DNA of 64,000 bases from VAZQ01 sp963827585 (GTDB lineage Bacteria; Pseudomonadota; Alphaproteobacteria; Rhizobiales; Xanthobacteraceae), in contig CAWHCK010000051.1 in assembly GCA_963827585.1 (NCBI GenBank), positions 310,001 through 374,000 of the forward strand, written 5' to 3'. The translations under genes and the position numbers were made by a program. Each line of letters begins with the position of its first letter. Position 1 is the stretch's first letter. This document shows positions 46,278-55,639 of this stretch, one piece after another. The notes under the pieces are model-generated. The model had not been told where the DNA came from. It ran no database searches and saw nothing but the letters and a program-made list of their open reading frames with translations.

Positions 46278-47096
46278 TCAGGCGGCAATTTCGGCGCCGT
46301 GCTCGTCCACCGGCAATGGCGGGATCTCGCCTGACTTGCGCTTGCGCAGGTCGTCGGTCCAATGCACGACTTCGAGCCGCCCATCGAAATGCTCGACGAC
46401 GGCGCTGCAGCTCTCGACCCAATCGCCGCAATTGACATAGCGGATGCCGAAATCGTCGTGGATGATGGCGTGATGGATGTGCCCGCAGATCACGCCATCG
46501 GCGCCACGGTGGCGCGCCTCCTCGGCCAGCGTCCGCTCGAACTCGCCGATGTAGTTGACGGCGTTCTTGACCTTCAGCTTGGCCCATTGCGACAGCGACC
46601 AGTAGGGAAAGCCCAGCCGCCGACGCAGCGCATTGAAGATGCGATTGACGGCGATGGCGATGTCGTAGGCCTTGCTGCCGAGCAACGCGAGCCAGCGCGC
46701 CTGCGTGACCACGAGATCGAAGTGGTCGCCATGAACCACGAAATAGCGCCGCCCGTCGCCGGCCAGGTGGATAGCATGCTCGACGACCTCGACGCCGCCG
46801 AAATGCACGCCGTAATAGTCGCGCAGGAACTCGTCGTGATTGCCGGGAACATAGACGATGCGCGCCCCCTTGCGCGCCTGGCGCAGAAGCTTCTGCACCA
46901 CGTCGTTGTGCGCCTGCGGCCAGTACCAGCTCGACCGGAGCTGCCAGCCGTCGACGATGTCGCCGACGAGATAGATCGTGTCGGCATCGTAGTGGCGGAG
47001 AAAGTCGAGCAGCCGGTCGGCCTGGCAGCCCTTGGTGCCGAGATGCACGTCGGAAACAAACAACGTGCGAAACGCCCGTTCGCGCCCCGTGGTCAC
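46278..47096 (-). CDS. LpxH-like UDP-2,3-diacylglucosamine diphosphatase family protein
   Basis: Intact calcineurin-like metallophosphatase, 272 residues. Metal motifs are VSDVHLGT, VGDIVDGW, PGNHDEF, VHGDHFD and CGHIHH. The shape of the middle region (ALRRRLGFPYWSLSQWAK) and the C-terminus differ from those of E. coli LpxH, so this may be a paralogue acting on another lipid or nucleotide precursor. It is the full-length sister of the frameshifted gene at 11637-12489. It is divergent from the GT2 gene 127 bp away. No lpxA/lpxD/lpxB genes adjoin it. Confidence 0.9.
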   Translation of the reverse strand: MTTGRERAFRTLFVSDVHLGTKGCQADRLLDFLRHYDADTIYLVGDIVDGWQLRSSWYWPQAHNDVVQKLLRQARKGARIVYVPGNHDEFLRDYYGVHFGGVEVVEHAIHLAGDGRRYFVVHGDHFDLVVTQARWLALLGSKAYDIAIAVNRIFNALRRRLGFPYWSLSQWAKLKVKNAVNYIGEFERTLAEEARHRGADGVICGHIHHAIIHDDFGIRYVNCGDWVESCSAVVEHFDGRLEVVHWTDDLRKRKSGEIPPLPVDEHGAEIAA

Positions 47097-47222
47097 TCTG
47101 CTGCGATCCCCATGTGCGAATCACCGCGTGGGGAACGCCTAACAGGCTTGTGTTGCGCAGCCATGACACCAGCAACCGTGCGCGTCACATGAATGTCACG
47201 ACCTTCATGACATAGCTCATGC

Positions 47223-48450
47223 ATGACGATTGCGATTTACGCCCTCGGGGCGTTCGCCACTCTCGCGACCGCAGCTCACATCGGCAGCATCCTGATCGCG
47301 GCACGCCGCTGCCGGAAGCCGAGATCGGCTTCCCCTCGCGCGCAGACTGCTCTCGGCTTATTGGGGTTGACGCGCTTCCTGCGGCGAAGGGGCCTTCAGC
47401 TGGCCGGAAAAGGCGCGCGGCAGGTCACAAGCACACAGCCTGAAGTGGCTGGCGTCAGTCTGGTACGGCCGATCTGCGGCATGGAAAATCATGTCGAAGA
47501 GACGCTGCGCTCGGCCTTCCACCTCGACTACCCCCGCTACGAGATCGTCTTCTGCGCCGCGACCGCCAACGATTCCGCGGTGCCGCTCGCCCGTGGCCTG
47601 ATTGCAGCCTACCCCCATGTTCCGGCACGCCTGCTCATCGGCAACGAAGCGATCAGCGACAACCCGAAGCTCAACAACGTCTGCAAGGGCTGGCGCGCCG
47701 CCGTCTACGATTGGATCGTAATGGCCGACAGCAACGTCTTGATGCCGCGCGACTACATCGAGCGCCTGCTGGCCGCGTGGCGAGCGGATACCGGCCTCGT
47801 CAGCTCGCCGCCCGTGGGCGCTCGTCCGGATGGCTTCTGGGCGGAACTGGAATGCGCGTTCCTCAACACCTATCAGGTGCGATGGCAATATGCGGCGGCC
47901 GGCATCGGGCTCGGCTTTGCTCAAGGCAAATCGATGCTCTATCGGCGCAGCCAGATCGAGAAAGCCGGCGGCATTCGCCTGCTCGCGGCCGAGCCCGCGG
48001 AGGACGCAGCCTCGACCAAGCTCGTGCGCGCTGCCGGGTTGCACGTTCGCCTCGTCGATGCGCCGTTCGAGCAGCCGCTCGGTTACCGCTCCGCCGCCGA
48101 CGTATGGGCGCGCCAGCTGCGGTGGGCGCGACTGCGGCAGGCTTCGTTCAAGCGCTACTACGTGCTGGAAGTCCTCGCCGGCGGCATCGCGCCCCTCGCC
48201 GCAGCCGCGTATGTGCTTGCGGCCGCGGGGCTGCCCGTGGGCGGCGTCATTGCGCTCGCGGCGATCTGGTATGGCGCCGAAGCCGCACTCGCGCACGCGG
48301 CCGGATGGCATCTGACCGTTCGATCGCCGATCGGCCTGGATCCTGCGTGACATCCTGCTGCCGCTTCTCTGGTTCGGCGGCTGGCTCGGCCGTGGCTTTG
48401 TCTGGCGCGGGAATCACATGCGGGCGATCGAGTCGCGCGGGACTATCTGA
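47223..48450 (+). CDS. GT2 ceramide-glucosyltransferase-like enzyme, frameshifted near the C-terminus
   Basis: Membrane glycosyltransferase of the GT21/ceramide-glucosyltransferase-like type, ~409 residues when joined. It has an N-terminal helix, RPICGMENHVEETLRSAF, the Asp motif MADSNVLMP, the EDAAS acceptor-site motif, and RQLRWARLRQ, the (Q/R)xxRW motif. C-terminal helices follow. The frame stops at 48350, but the expected end (ILLPLLWFGGWLGRGFVWRGNH) continues in another frame to TGA at 48448-48450; an extra G in ATCGGCC at 48333 explains it. It probably glucosylates a sphingoid or hopanoid-type lipid. Confidence 0.82.
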
Positions 48451-48616
48451 CGAGCGGACGCGTCGCGCGCGGCCTGCGATGCCGTGCCTGTCCCGTTGCC
48501 GGAAATCGAGCCGCTCCGTCCTCACACGCGTCGCAGGCGGCCTTTGGCTCGCGAGGTTCTACCTCTAGGATTGGCGTTGCTCATTCGTGAGCACAGTCAA
48601 TCGGAGGACGAACCCC

Positions 48617-49396
48617 ATGGATCTCGGAATTGCCGGCCGCAAAGCCATCGTCTGCGCCTCGAGCCGGGGGCTTGGCCGCGCCTGCGCACGCGCGCTCGCG
48701 CAGGCCGGCTGCGAGGTGGTCATCAACGGCCGTGACCGCGAGGCGCTCGAGGCAACAACAGCCGAGCTTCGTCAGGCGACGGGTGCCAAGGTGATTGCCG
48801 TGCAAGGCGATGTCGCTACCCCCGAAGGCCAGGCGGCGCTGCTGGGCGCCTGCCCGGAGCCGGACATTCTGGTGAACAACAATGCGGGTCCGCCGTTCCG
48901 CGATTTCCGCCAGCTCACGCGGGCGCAAATGGTCGACGGCGTCATCGCCAACATGGTGGTTGCGATCGAGCTGACGCAGAAGGTCATCGATTCGATGAGC
49001 GCCAGGAAATTCGGCCGTATCGTGAACATCACGTCGGGCTCGGTGAAGATGCCGCTGGCCGGCCTCGATCTCTCCTCGGGAGCACGCGCAGGCCTCACCG
49101 CCTTCCTGGCCGGAATCGCGCGCGCGGTTGCCGCCTCCAACGTCACCATCAACTTCCTCCTGCCCGGCACTTTCGACACCGAGCGACTGCACTCGAACAT
49201 CGTGGCGAACGCCAAGAACAGAGGCATCTCGGTCGAGCAGGCGAAGGCGGACCGCATGGCGACGGTGCCGGCCAAGCGCTTCGGCACCCCCGACGAATTC
49301 GGCGCCGCCTGCGCCTTTCTGTGCTCCGCGCAGGCCGGCTACATCACCGGTCAGAACCTGCTCATCGATGGCGGTGCGTTTCCCGGCGCCATGTGA
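48617..49396 (+). CDS. SDR family oxidoreductase lacking the catalytic YxxxK
   Basis: Short-chain dehydrogenase/reductase of 259 residues. It has the nucleotide motif CASSRGLGRACARALA and the NNNAG loop (NNAG type). Ser140 lies in NITSGSVK, but the usual Tyr-x3-Lys is replaced by LSSGARAGL, where Ser/Arg take the expected positions. This variation occurs in a known SDR subset annotated as 3-oxoacyl-ACP reductases. Catalysis may use another residue, or the protein may bind without turning over. RBS GGAGGA precedes the ATG. It ends TGQNLLIDGGAFPGAM. It is followed by an intrinsic-type hairpin. Confidence 0.85.
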   Translation: MDLGIAGRKAIVCASSRGLGRACARALAQAGCEVVINGRDREALEATTAELRQATGAKVIAVQGDVATPEGQAALLGACPEPDILVNNNAGPPFRDFRQLTRAQMVDGVIANMVVAIELTQKVIDSMSARKFGRIVNITSGSVKMPLAGLDLSSGARAGLTAFLAGIARAVAASNVTINFLLPGTFDTERLHSNIVANAKNRGISVEQAKADRMATVPAKRFGTPDEFGAACAFLCSAQAGYITGQNLLIDGGAFPGAM

Positions 49397-49411
49397 GGGC
49401 CCAAACGCGAA

Positions 49412-49435
49412 CGAGGCCAGCTTACGCTGGCCTCG
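49412..49435 (+). terminator. Terminator-like hairpin
   Basis: CGAGGCCAGC-TTAC-GCTGGCCTCG, a perfect 10-bp stem with a 4-nt loop, 15 bp after the SDR stop. It is GC-rich and followed by TCGCACCCCCC rather than a U-run, so termination may be Rho-assisted. Confidence 0.55.
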
Positions 49436-49815
49436 TCGCACCCCCCAATGGATCAATCTGGCCCGGCGAAGCCCCGAGGAACGGGCCTGCCTTCGTGTCG
49501 CCCCCTGGAACCCGCGTCGCTTGCAGCTCGGCGCACGAGCCAGGTGCATGAGGTAATGGTGTCCGCAGAAGCGTCGGATTGCAATCGTAAAAACCACGTA
49601 ACTGGGCGGATTCACGCGGTATTCGCTGCAATGTTGCTGGTAAGCAACAGTCGGGTAGCTCACTTACCCGCTCTGTGACACACTTCCGCCAATGATCCGC
49701 TCGGAAATGGCCCGCTCGTCCGCTTCGGCCTTGCTTGCCCGGCGCGGGCGCCCGACGCATGATCCTGCCCCCTGACGTCTAATCACCTTTCAGAACATCG
49801 AGGAGAGAGTGCCCC
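49436..49815. other. Intergenic region upstream of FAH gene
   Basis: About 380 bp without a convincing gene. It contains two short adjacent inverted repeats (TTGC/GCAA at 49634-49647 and CGGGTA/TACCCG at 49652-49670). These might be regulator sites or part of a leader. The ribosome site GAGGAGAGA before the FAH ATG is clear. Short frames here look random. Confidence 0.35.
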
Positions 49816-50667
49816 ATGAAGCTCGTCCGCTTCGGCCCGCACGGTCGCGAAAAGCCCGGAATCGTCGACGCCAAAGGGAGCATCCGCGACCTCTCGAAGG
49901 TGGTGCCCGATATCGCCGGGGAGACGCTGTCGCCCAAGGGGCTCGCCAAGATCCGCAAAACGCCGATCGACAAGCTGCCGCTGGTCCGCGGCAAGCCCCG
50001 GCTCGGCGCCTGCGTCGGCGGGATCGGCAACTTCATCGCCATCGGGCTCAACTATTCCGACCATGCGGCCGAGGCCGGCATGCCGATCCCGAAAGAGCCG
50101 ATCATCTTCAACAAGGTCACCTCCTGCATCTGCGGGCCCAACGACGACACCATCATTCCGAAGGATTCGAGCAAGCTCGACTGGGAGGTCGAGCTCGGCA
50201 TCGTGATCGGTCAGCGCGCGCGCTATCTGTCGAAGGACAAGGCGCTCGACGTGGTTGCGGGCTATGTGCTCGCGAACGACGTGTCCGAACGGGTGTTCCA
50301 GATCGAGCGCGCCGGGCAATGGATCAAGGGCAAGAGCTGCGAGACGTTCGGGCCGCTCGGCCCTTGGCTGGTCACCAAGGACGAGATCAAGGACCCGCAG
50401 GGCCTCAACATGTGGCTCGACGTCAACGGCGAGAAGCGCCAGCGCGGCAACACCAAGACCATGATCTTCGACTGCAGGCACCTCGTCTGGTATTGCTCGC
50501 AGTTCTTCGTGATGGAGCCGGGCGACGTCATCATCACCGGCACCCCGCCCGGCGTCGGGCTCGGCATGAAGCCGGAGCCGAAATTCCTCAACGCCGGCGA
50601 CGTGGTCACGCTCGGAATCGACGGGCTGGGCGAGCAGCGGCAGAAGGTGGTGAAGTTCAAGAAGTGA
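49816..50667 (+). CDS. Fumarylacetoacetate hydrolase (FAH) family protein
   Basis: Cytoplasmic enzyme of 283 residues in the FAH/2-hydroxyhepta-diene-1,7-dioate isomerase group. It cleaves or isomerises acyl-pyruvate-type products. IAIGLNYSDHAAEAGMPIPK is the usual entry to the FAH domain, DWEVELGIVIG supplies metal ligands (Glu-x-Glu), NDVSER and GPLGPWLV follow, and GDVIITGTPPGVG ends the site. The role (aromatic acid or ureidoglycolate breakdown) is not determined by the sequence. GGAGAGAGTGCCCC precedes the ATG. Confidence 0.9.
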   Translation: MKLVRFGPHGREKPGIVDAKGSIRDLSKVVPDIAGETLSPKGLAKIRKTPIDKLPLVRGKPRLGACVGGIGNFIAIGLNYSDHAAEAGMPIPKEPIIFNKVTSCICGPNDDTIIPKDSSKLDWEVELGIVIGQRARYLSKDKALDVVAGYVLANDVSERVFQIERAGQWIKGKSCETFGPLGPWLVTKDEIKDPQGLNMWLDVNGEKRQRGNTKTMIFDCRHLVWYCSQFFVMEPGDVIITGTPPGVGLGMKPEPKFLNAGDVVTLGIDGLGEQRQKVVKFKK

Positions 50668-50681
50668 ACTTGCGATCGCCG

Positions 50682-51475
<794 letters not shown>

Positions 51476-51479
<4 letters not shown>

Positions 51480-52147
51480 CGGCGCCCCCGCTGCGCGAGC
51501 CTGGCATCCACGATACCGCGCAGTGTGCGCGCGGCCGCCTGCGGATCGCTCGCGAGCGAAAGCGCCGAAATCACCGCCACGCCGTCGGCGCCCGCCGCGA
51601 TGGTATCGCCCGCATTGGTGGCGTCGATTCCGGCAATGCCGCACAGCGGAAATTTCGGCGCCCGTCGGCGGAAGATCTCGGCGATGCCCGCCAATCCGGC
51701 TGCGCCGATCGGCGGGCCGGGGTTGTCTTTCGACGCAGTGGCAAACACGCCACCGATGGCCGCATAGTCGAGAGTTTCGATCGGCGCCGCCTCGGCCTGC
51801 GCGGCGGTCTTGATCGAAAGCCCGATGATCGCGTCGGGGCCGAGGAGCCGCCGGGCGTCCTCGACCGCCATGTCGGTCTGCCCCACATGCACGCCGTCGG
51901 CGGCAGCTGCGAGCGCGACGTCGACGCGGTCGTTGATCAGCAAAGGAACATGGAACGGCGCAAGCGCCGCCTTGATCGCACGCGCCCGCTCGATCATGGC
52001 GCGGGTGTCGCTGAGCTTGTCGCGAAGCTGCACCAGCGTGGCGCCGCCTTGCGCGACCAGACGCGCGAGCTCGGCAAGGCCGCGCCTGCCCGCGCGTTCG
52101 GGATCAACCAGGGCATAGAGGCGAAGATCGACGGATTTCATATTCAT
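51476..52147 (-). CDS. thiE: Thiamine phosphate synthase
   Basis: TIM-barrel enzyme, ~222 residues, joining HMP-PP and thiazole phosphate. The motifs are TLVQLRDKLSDTR, PLLINDRVDVALAA, DGVHVGQTDM, a loop with NPGPPIG (FGPxF-like region) and GADGVAVISALS. The start may be ATG 52147 (overlapping the stop of an upstream 28-codon frame as TGATG) or ATG 52141. It is the second translated frame after a TPP riboswitch. It lies directly before thiD. Confidence 0.93.
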
Positions 52148-52233
52148 CATTCCAGCCCGCACGCGTGCAACGTCGCGCGAGGAACGATGGCGGTGTCGGG
52201 TAGGTCGAACGTGATCGGGTTGAGCGCATGCAT
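52147..52233 (-). CDS. 28-residue reading frame coupled to thiE and the riboswitch
   Basis: ATG at 52233, 29 codons including TGA, encoding MHALNPITFDLP... ending ...LHACGLE. The Shine-Dalgarno sequence GGAGGGAG (in the 3' part of the riboswitch) is 7-9 nt upstream, and the A of its ATG is the last base of the riboswitch P1 stem. Its TGA overlaps the thiE ATG (TGATG). All of this indicates that the frame is translated and that ligand control acts on its start, with thiE following by coupling. It resembles no protein I know; it may be a leader peptide or the remnant of a lost gene. Confidence 0.55.
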   Translation of the reverse strand: MHALNPITFDLPDTAIVPRATLHACGLE

Positions 52234-52330
52234 CTCAAGCTCCCTCCGCCGGCATGATCCGGATCAGGTTCGATGGGTTGGCCTGACGCCTCTCAGCCCG
52301 ACGGCGTATCCGCCGGACACCCCATTGAGA
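52233..52330 (-). ncRNA. TPP riboswitch (THI element)
   Basis: The minus strand carries the conserved pieces in order: GGGGTG, then GGGCTGAGAGGC, then ACCTGATCCGGATCATGCC, and GGAGGGAGC. P1 is formed by TCTCAA (52330-52325) pairing with TTGAGA (52238-52233), whose last A is the first base of the downstream start codon. Ligand binding would therefore hide that start codon. It regulates the small frame plus thiE and thiD. Sequence conservation is very high in the two pyrimidine/pyrophosphate-sensing arms. Confidence 0.93.
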
Positions 52331-52461
52331 TTGCGAGGTAAATCTAAGGGTCTTCCACGCATGTGACAAGAGAACTGGCGTTGTTATTCTCTGTTTGACG
52401 TAGTTAAGTCCGCTCAAGAGCGCAGGACTTCAAGCCGTCGATTACCACAGAGGTTGAGAAT

Positions 52462-52749
52462 ATGGCTCCCGTTGCACATCCGGGCAGGTTTCTCCGGCGC
52501 GAATTGACTGTCCGGGGTCTCAGCGCCAATCGGCTCGCCCTCGATATTGGCGTTCCCTCAGGGCGCATCACCGATATCCTCAACAAGAGACGCTCGATTA
52601 GCGCTGACACTGCGGTGCGGCTCGGCCGATATTTTGGCAACAGGCCGCAGTTTTGGATCGATCTTCAAAGTCAATACGACATCGCCTTGGTTGAACGCGA
52701 ACGCGGCAAGGAGATCGCGAAGCGCGTGCGCCCCGCGGATGCCGCCTAG
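52462..52749 (+). CDS. HigA-family antitoxin (orphan)
   Basis: HTH protein of 95 residues of the HigA/addiction-module antidote family. PGRFLRRELTVRGLSANRLA starts the XRE-type HTH, and VPSGRITDILNKRRSISADT is its recognition region; FGNRPQFWIDLQSQYDI is the typical HigA end. GAGGTTGAGAAT precedes the ATG. A HigB toxin would normally lie directly upstream. Only VDYHRG followed by a stop, a typical HigB C-terminus, is visible in frame just before the ATG, so the toxin seems lost or never complete here. Confidence 0.85.
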   Translation: MAPVAHPGRFLRRELTVRGLSANRLALDIGVPSGRITDILNKRRSISADTAVRLGRYFGNRPQFWIDLQSQYDIALVERERGKEIAKRVRPADAA

Positions 52750-52826
52750 AGCGTGATTGCGCCTTGTCAATACGGCGCGATTTTGCTGGATTGCGTCGGC
52801 TCGCTCATGGCGGCCCGGAGGCACGA

Positions 52827-53063
52827 ATGGTCCCGTTCTTCGTCCAGATCAAATGCCAGCTCGGCCAGTCCTACGAAGTGGCGAACAAGCTGGCGGACGC
52901 CGAGCTCGCGTCCGAAATCTATTCGACCGCCGGCGACTTCGATCTGCTGGTGAAGTTCTACGTCGAGGACAAGACCGACATCGGCCATTTCGTCAACGAG
53001 AAGGTGCAGACCATCCCCGGCATCCAGGACACGCGCACCATCATTACGTTCAAGGCATTCTGA
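52827..53063 (+). CDS. Stand-alone Lrp/AsnC ligand-binding (RAM) domain protein
   Basis: A 78-residue protein with the RAM alpha/beta fold of Lrp/AsnC regulators (VPFFVQIKCQLGQSYEVANK; STAGDFDLLVKFYVEDKTD; VQTIPGIQDTRTIITF) but without the DNA-binding half. Such SraL/SmtB-like RAM-only proteins bind amino acids or modulate other regulators. GGAGGCACGA precedes the ATG. It is convergent with the DMT exporter. Target unknown. Confidence 0.87.
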   Translation: MVPFFVQIKCQLGQSYEVANKLADAELASEIYSTAGDFDLLVKFYVEDKTDIGHFVNEKVQTIPGIQDTRTIITFKAF

Positions 53064-53085
53064 TCAGGGGACAGTCATCAGTAGT

Positions 53086-53152
53086 CAGTAATCAGAAGAC
53101 GAACACTCCTGGCCTTCTGATTACTGATTACTGATTACTGATTACTGATTAC
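53086..53152. repeat. Heptamer tandem repeat with hairpin between convergent genes
   Basis: TGATTAC is repeated five times without change (53118-53152). CAGTAATCAGAAG (53086-53098) pairs with CTTCTGATTACTG (53114-53126) to give a 13-bp stem. The last codons and the stop of the DMT exporter are made of the repeats. The hairpin can terminate both convergent genes. Slippage would alter the exporter C-terminus by a few residues. Confidence 0.7.
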
Positions 53153-54037
53153 TGGTCGCAGGCCGAGCTGGCGCTCCCGCCAGATGACGAACAGGCCGGC
53201 GGCGGCGATGATGCCAGCGCCGGCGAAGACGAAGACGGTCGGCAATTCATTGAAGAAGACATATCCGAGCAGGAAGGCCCATATCATCGATGTGTAATCG
53301 AAAGGCGCCACCAGGGACGCCGGCGCGAGGCGATAGCTTTCCGTGAGCAGGATGTGAGCGATACCGCCGCACAGCCCGACGGTCACCAGGGCCACCACCT
53401 CCGGCCAGGTCGGCACGAGCCAGCCGAACGGCCAGGTGGCCAGGCCGGCGAGCGCACAGATCAGCGAGAAGTAGAACACGATCGAAGAGGTGGTCTCGGT
53501 CTGGGTGAGCCGGCGGGTCTGGATCATCGAGCCCGAGTTGAAAAACGCGCCGCCCAGCGCAAAGGCCAGGCCCAGCGTGGTGCCGGCTGCGCCCGCATGC
53601 GCGGAGAGATCGAAATGCGGGCCCAGCATCACGAGGATGCCGACGAACCCGGCGATCACCGCCGACCAGCGATAGATGCGTACGCGCTCCTTGAGCAGGA
53701 TCGCCGACAGCGCGACCGTGATCAACGGCGACACGAAAGAGATGGCGGTGGCATCGACGATGGGAAGCCGGGCCAGCGCCGCAAAATTGCAGAACATGCC
53801 GCAGATGCTGATCAGGCCGCGGCCGAGCTGCCCGAGCGGGCGCACCGTGCGCACGGCCGCCGCAAGCTCGTTCCGCCACGCATAGATCACCAGCACCGGC
53901 AGGATCGCAAACACTGAGCGGAAGAACACGATCTGTCCCACCGGATAGGTCTCACCCAGAAAGCGCACCAGCGCCGACATCACCGCGAACAGCAACGCCG
54001 ACATCACCTTGAGCGAGATCGCTTTGAGGACGTTCAT
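53135..54037 (-). CDS. EamA/DMT-family transporter
   Basis: Ten-helix drug/metabolite-type permease, 300 residues, made of two EamA repeats. The first reads KVMSALLFAVMSALVRFLGE ... VFFRSVFAILPVLVIY ... ATAISFVSPLITVALSAILL. The second includes GGIAHILLTESYRLAPASLV and the DYTSMIWAFLLGYVFFNELP helix. The ATG at 54037 suits TM1. Its last residues (RPVISNQ) are encoded by the heptamer repeat. Probably exports a metabolite or amino acid; specificity unknown. Confidence 0.9.
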   Translation of the reverse strand: MNVLKAISLKVMSALLFAVMSALVRFLGETYPVGQIVFFRSVFAILPVLVIYAWRNELAAAVRTVRPLGQLGRGLISICGMFCNFAALARLPIVDATAISFVSPLITVALSAILLKERVRIYRWSAVIAGFVGILVMLGPHFDLSAHAGAAGTTLGLAFALGGAFFNSGSMIQTRRLTQTETTSSIVFYFSLICALAGLATWPFGWLVPTWPEVVALVTVGLCGGIAHILLTESYRLAPASLVAPFDYTSMIWAFLLGYVFFNELPTVFVFAGAGIIAAAGLFVIWRERQLGLRPVISNQ

Positions 54038-54279
54038 TGCCGGGCCTGCGCCGTCCGCCGGGCGGCGGCGGCCTGATCGGTGGGAATGCCAATTGACCAC
54101 GCCGCCCGCGCAGGCGGAAGCCATCCTGCACGCATCGCGGCCTTACCGGCTTTGGCCTTGACGAAGGCGCGAAAAAGGCAGGGAATTATTGCCGGCGGGC
54201 GCGGGTCAATTCAGCAAAAGGGGTGCGCGAAGTTTGCGCTCGAACCGAGACCCGCGCGCAATCCAGGGAGGACCCAACG

Positions 54280-54573
54280 ATGCCCACTTATATCGTGCTT
54301 GCGAGCTTCACCGGCCAAGGAATTGCGAACGTCAAGGACACGCTCAAGCGGGCGGAAGCGGCGAAGGGGGCAGCGAAGAAGGCTGGCGCCACCATGAAGG
54401 AAATCTATTGGACGCTTGGCCAATACGACATCGTTGCCACCTTCGAGGCGCCCGACGATGAGACCATGACGGCGGTCGGGCTCAATATCGGCAAAGCGGG
54501 GAACGTGCGCACGCAGACGCTGCGCGCGTTCTCGGCTGCGGAGATGAAGAACCTTCTCGGCAAAGTGGCCTAG
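54280..54573 (+). CDS. GYD-domain protein
   Basis: Small soluble protein of 97 residues with the GYD fold: YIVLASFTGQGIANVKDT, the GQYDIVATFEAPDDETM motif that names the family (GxYD), and TLRAFSAAEMKNLLGKV. Related to ferredoxin-like dimeric alpha/beta barrel proteins of unknown role. GGGAGGACCC precedes the ATG. It stands alone. Confidence 0.88.
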   Translation: MPTYIVLASFTGQGIANVKDTLKRAEAAKGAAKKAGATMKEIYWTLGQYDIVATFEAPDDETMTAVGLNIGKAGNVRTQTLRAFSAAEMKNLLGKVA

Positions 54574-54605
54574 GCCGTCGTCTCTCCGCTGTCGTCCGTC
54601 GTCCC

Positions 54606-55517
54606 TCACGGGCGCTTCGGTCCTTCGACCGGCGGCAGCGACTTGACATAGACCGCGATGGCGGCGCGATCCTCGGCCGTGAGTTTCGACGTGCTGCCGA
54701 CCACGGCCGTCATTGACCCACCGACCGAGTCTCCGTCGGGCATGTCTCCAGTTTCGAGGATGCGCTCGATGTCCCGCTCCGAGTAGTCGCCGATTCCTGC
54801 CTGCGTGATGTTGGGGACCCATCCGTCGCCGCCTTCGGGGTCGGGACCGCCGGCGAAACGCTGGCTGTCGACGATGCCGCCGAGCAGATTGCGCGGACTG
54901 TGACACTCAGCGCAGTGGCCCGCGCCGTTGACGAGATAGGCCCCGCAATTCCACTGCGCCGACTTGGACGGGTCGGGCGCGAACTGCCGGCCGTCGAGGA
55001 AAAGGAATTTCCAGCCGCCGAGCATGCGGCGGATTTTGAAATGGGTCGGCAGGTCGTGGTCGCGCACCTTGCCCTGCACCGGCGGCAATGTTTTCAAGTA
55101 GGCAAACAAGTCGCGCACATCCTCCATGCGCATGCGCTGGTAGGAGGTATAGGGAAAAACCGGATAGTAGTGGCTACCGTCGGGCGACGTGCCCTTCCAC
55201 ATCGCGGTGACGAAATCCGCCTCGCTCCAGCCGCCGATGCCGTCGTTGCGGTCGGGCGAGATGTTGGGAGCGAAGAAGGTGCCGAAATCCGATTTCAGTC
55301 CCAGCCCGCCGCCGAGCCTAGTTTTGTCCTCCTGATTGGGAGTCGCGTGGCATGACGCGCAGCCGCCGGCATAGAACATGGTCTTGCCGTTCTCGAGATT
55401 GGCCGTATGCGGCCCGAGTGCGCTCGCCGACACCGTTGCCGGCATGGTGATGAACCAGAATGCCGCCGCACCGATCACCGCGAGGACGACGACCAGGATC
55501 ACGAGCTTGCGCAGCAT
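54606..55517 (-). CDS. Diheme cytochrome c
   Basis: Membrane-anchored or exported electron carrier of 303 residues. A single N-terminal helix (LVILVVVLAVIGAAAFWFI) is followed by two c-type haem sites, CASCH near residue 50 and CAECH near residue 205, each in a class-I-like domain. Met ligands may be those in the MxWKGTSPDG and TGDMPDGDS regions. It resembles cytochrome subunits of alcohol or aldehyde dehydrogenases. It is on the same strand and near a cytochrome c' gene and a molybdenum hydroxylase large subunit. Confidence 0.9.
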   Translation of the reverse strand: MLRKLVILVVVLAVIGAAAFWFITMPATVSASALGPHTANLENGKTMFYAGGCASCHATPNQEDKTRLGGGLGLKSDFGTFFAPNISPDRNDGIGGWSEADFVTAMWKGTSPDGSHYYPVFPYTSYQRMRMEDVRDLFAYLKTLPPVQGKVRDHDLPTHFKIRRMLGGWKFLFLDGRQFAPDPSKSAQWNCGAYLVNGAGHCAECHSPRNLLGGIVDSQRFAGGPDPEGGDGWVPNITQAGIGDYSERDIERILETGDMPDGDSVGGSMTAVVGSTSKLTAEDRAAIAVYVKSLPPVEGPKRP

Positions 55518-55639
55518 CGGCCACCCTGCTCCGTTCTATCCGACGTTTCCGACCTGTCAGGAGCTTCGCCCTCAACCAAAGCCGAAGGGCGGCCCGTCGC
55601 GTCGAGGGCCGCCCCGCGATCATGACGAGGGCCGGGTGA

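Noticed and set aside
49448..49678. 76-codon open frame in the intergenic region before the FAH gene
   Set aside because: No ribosome site, no domain or membrane pattern, and composition like its non-coding flanks.
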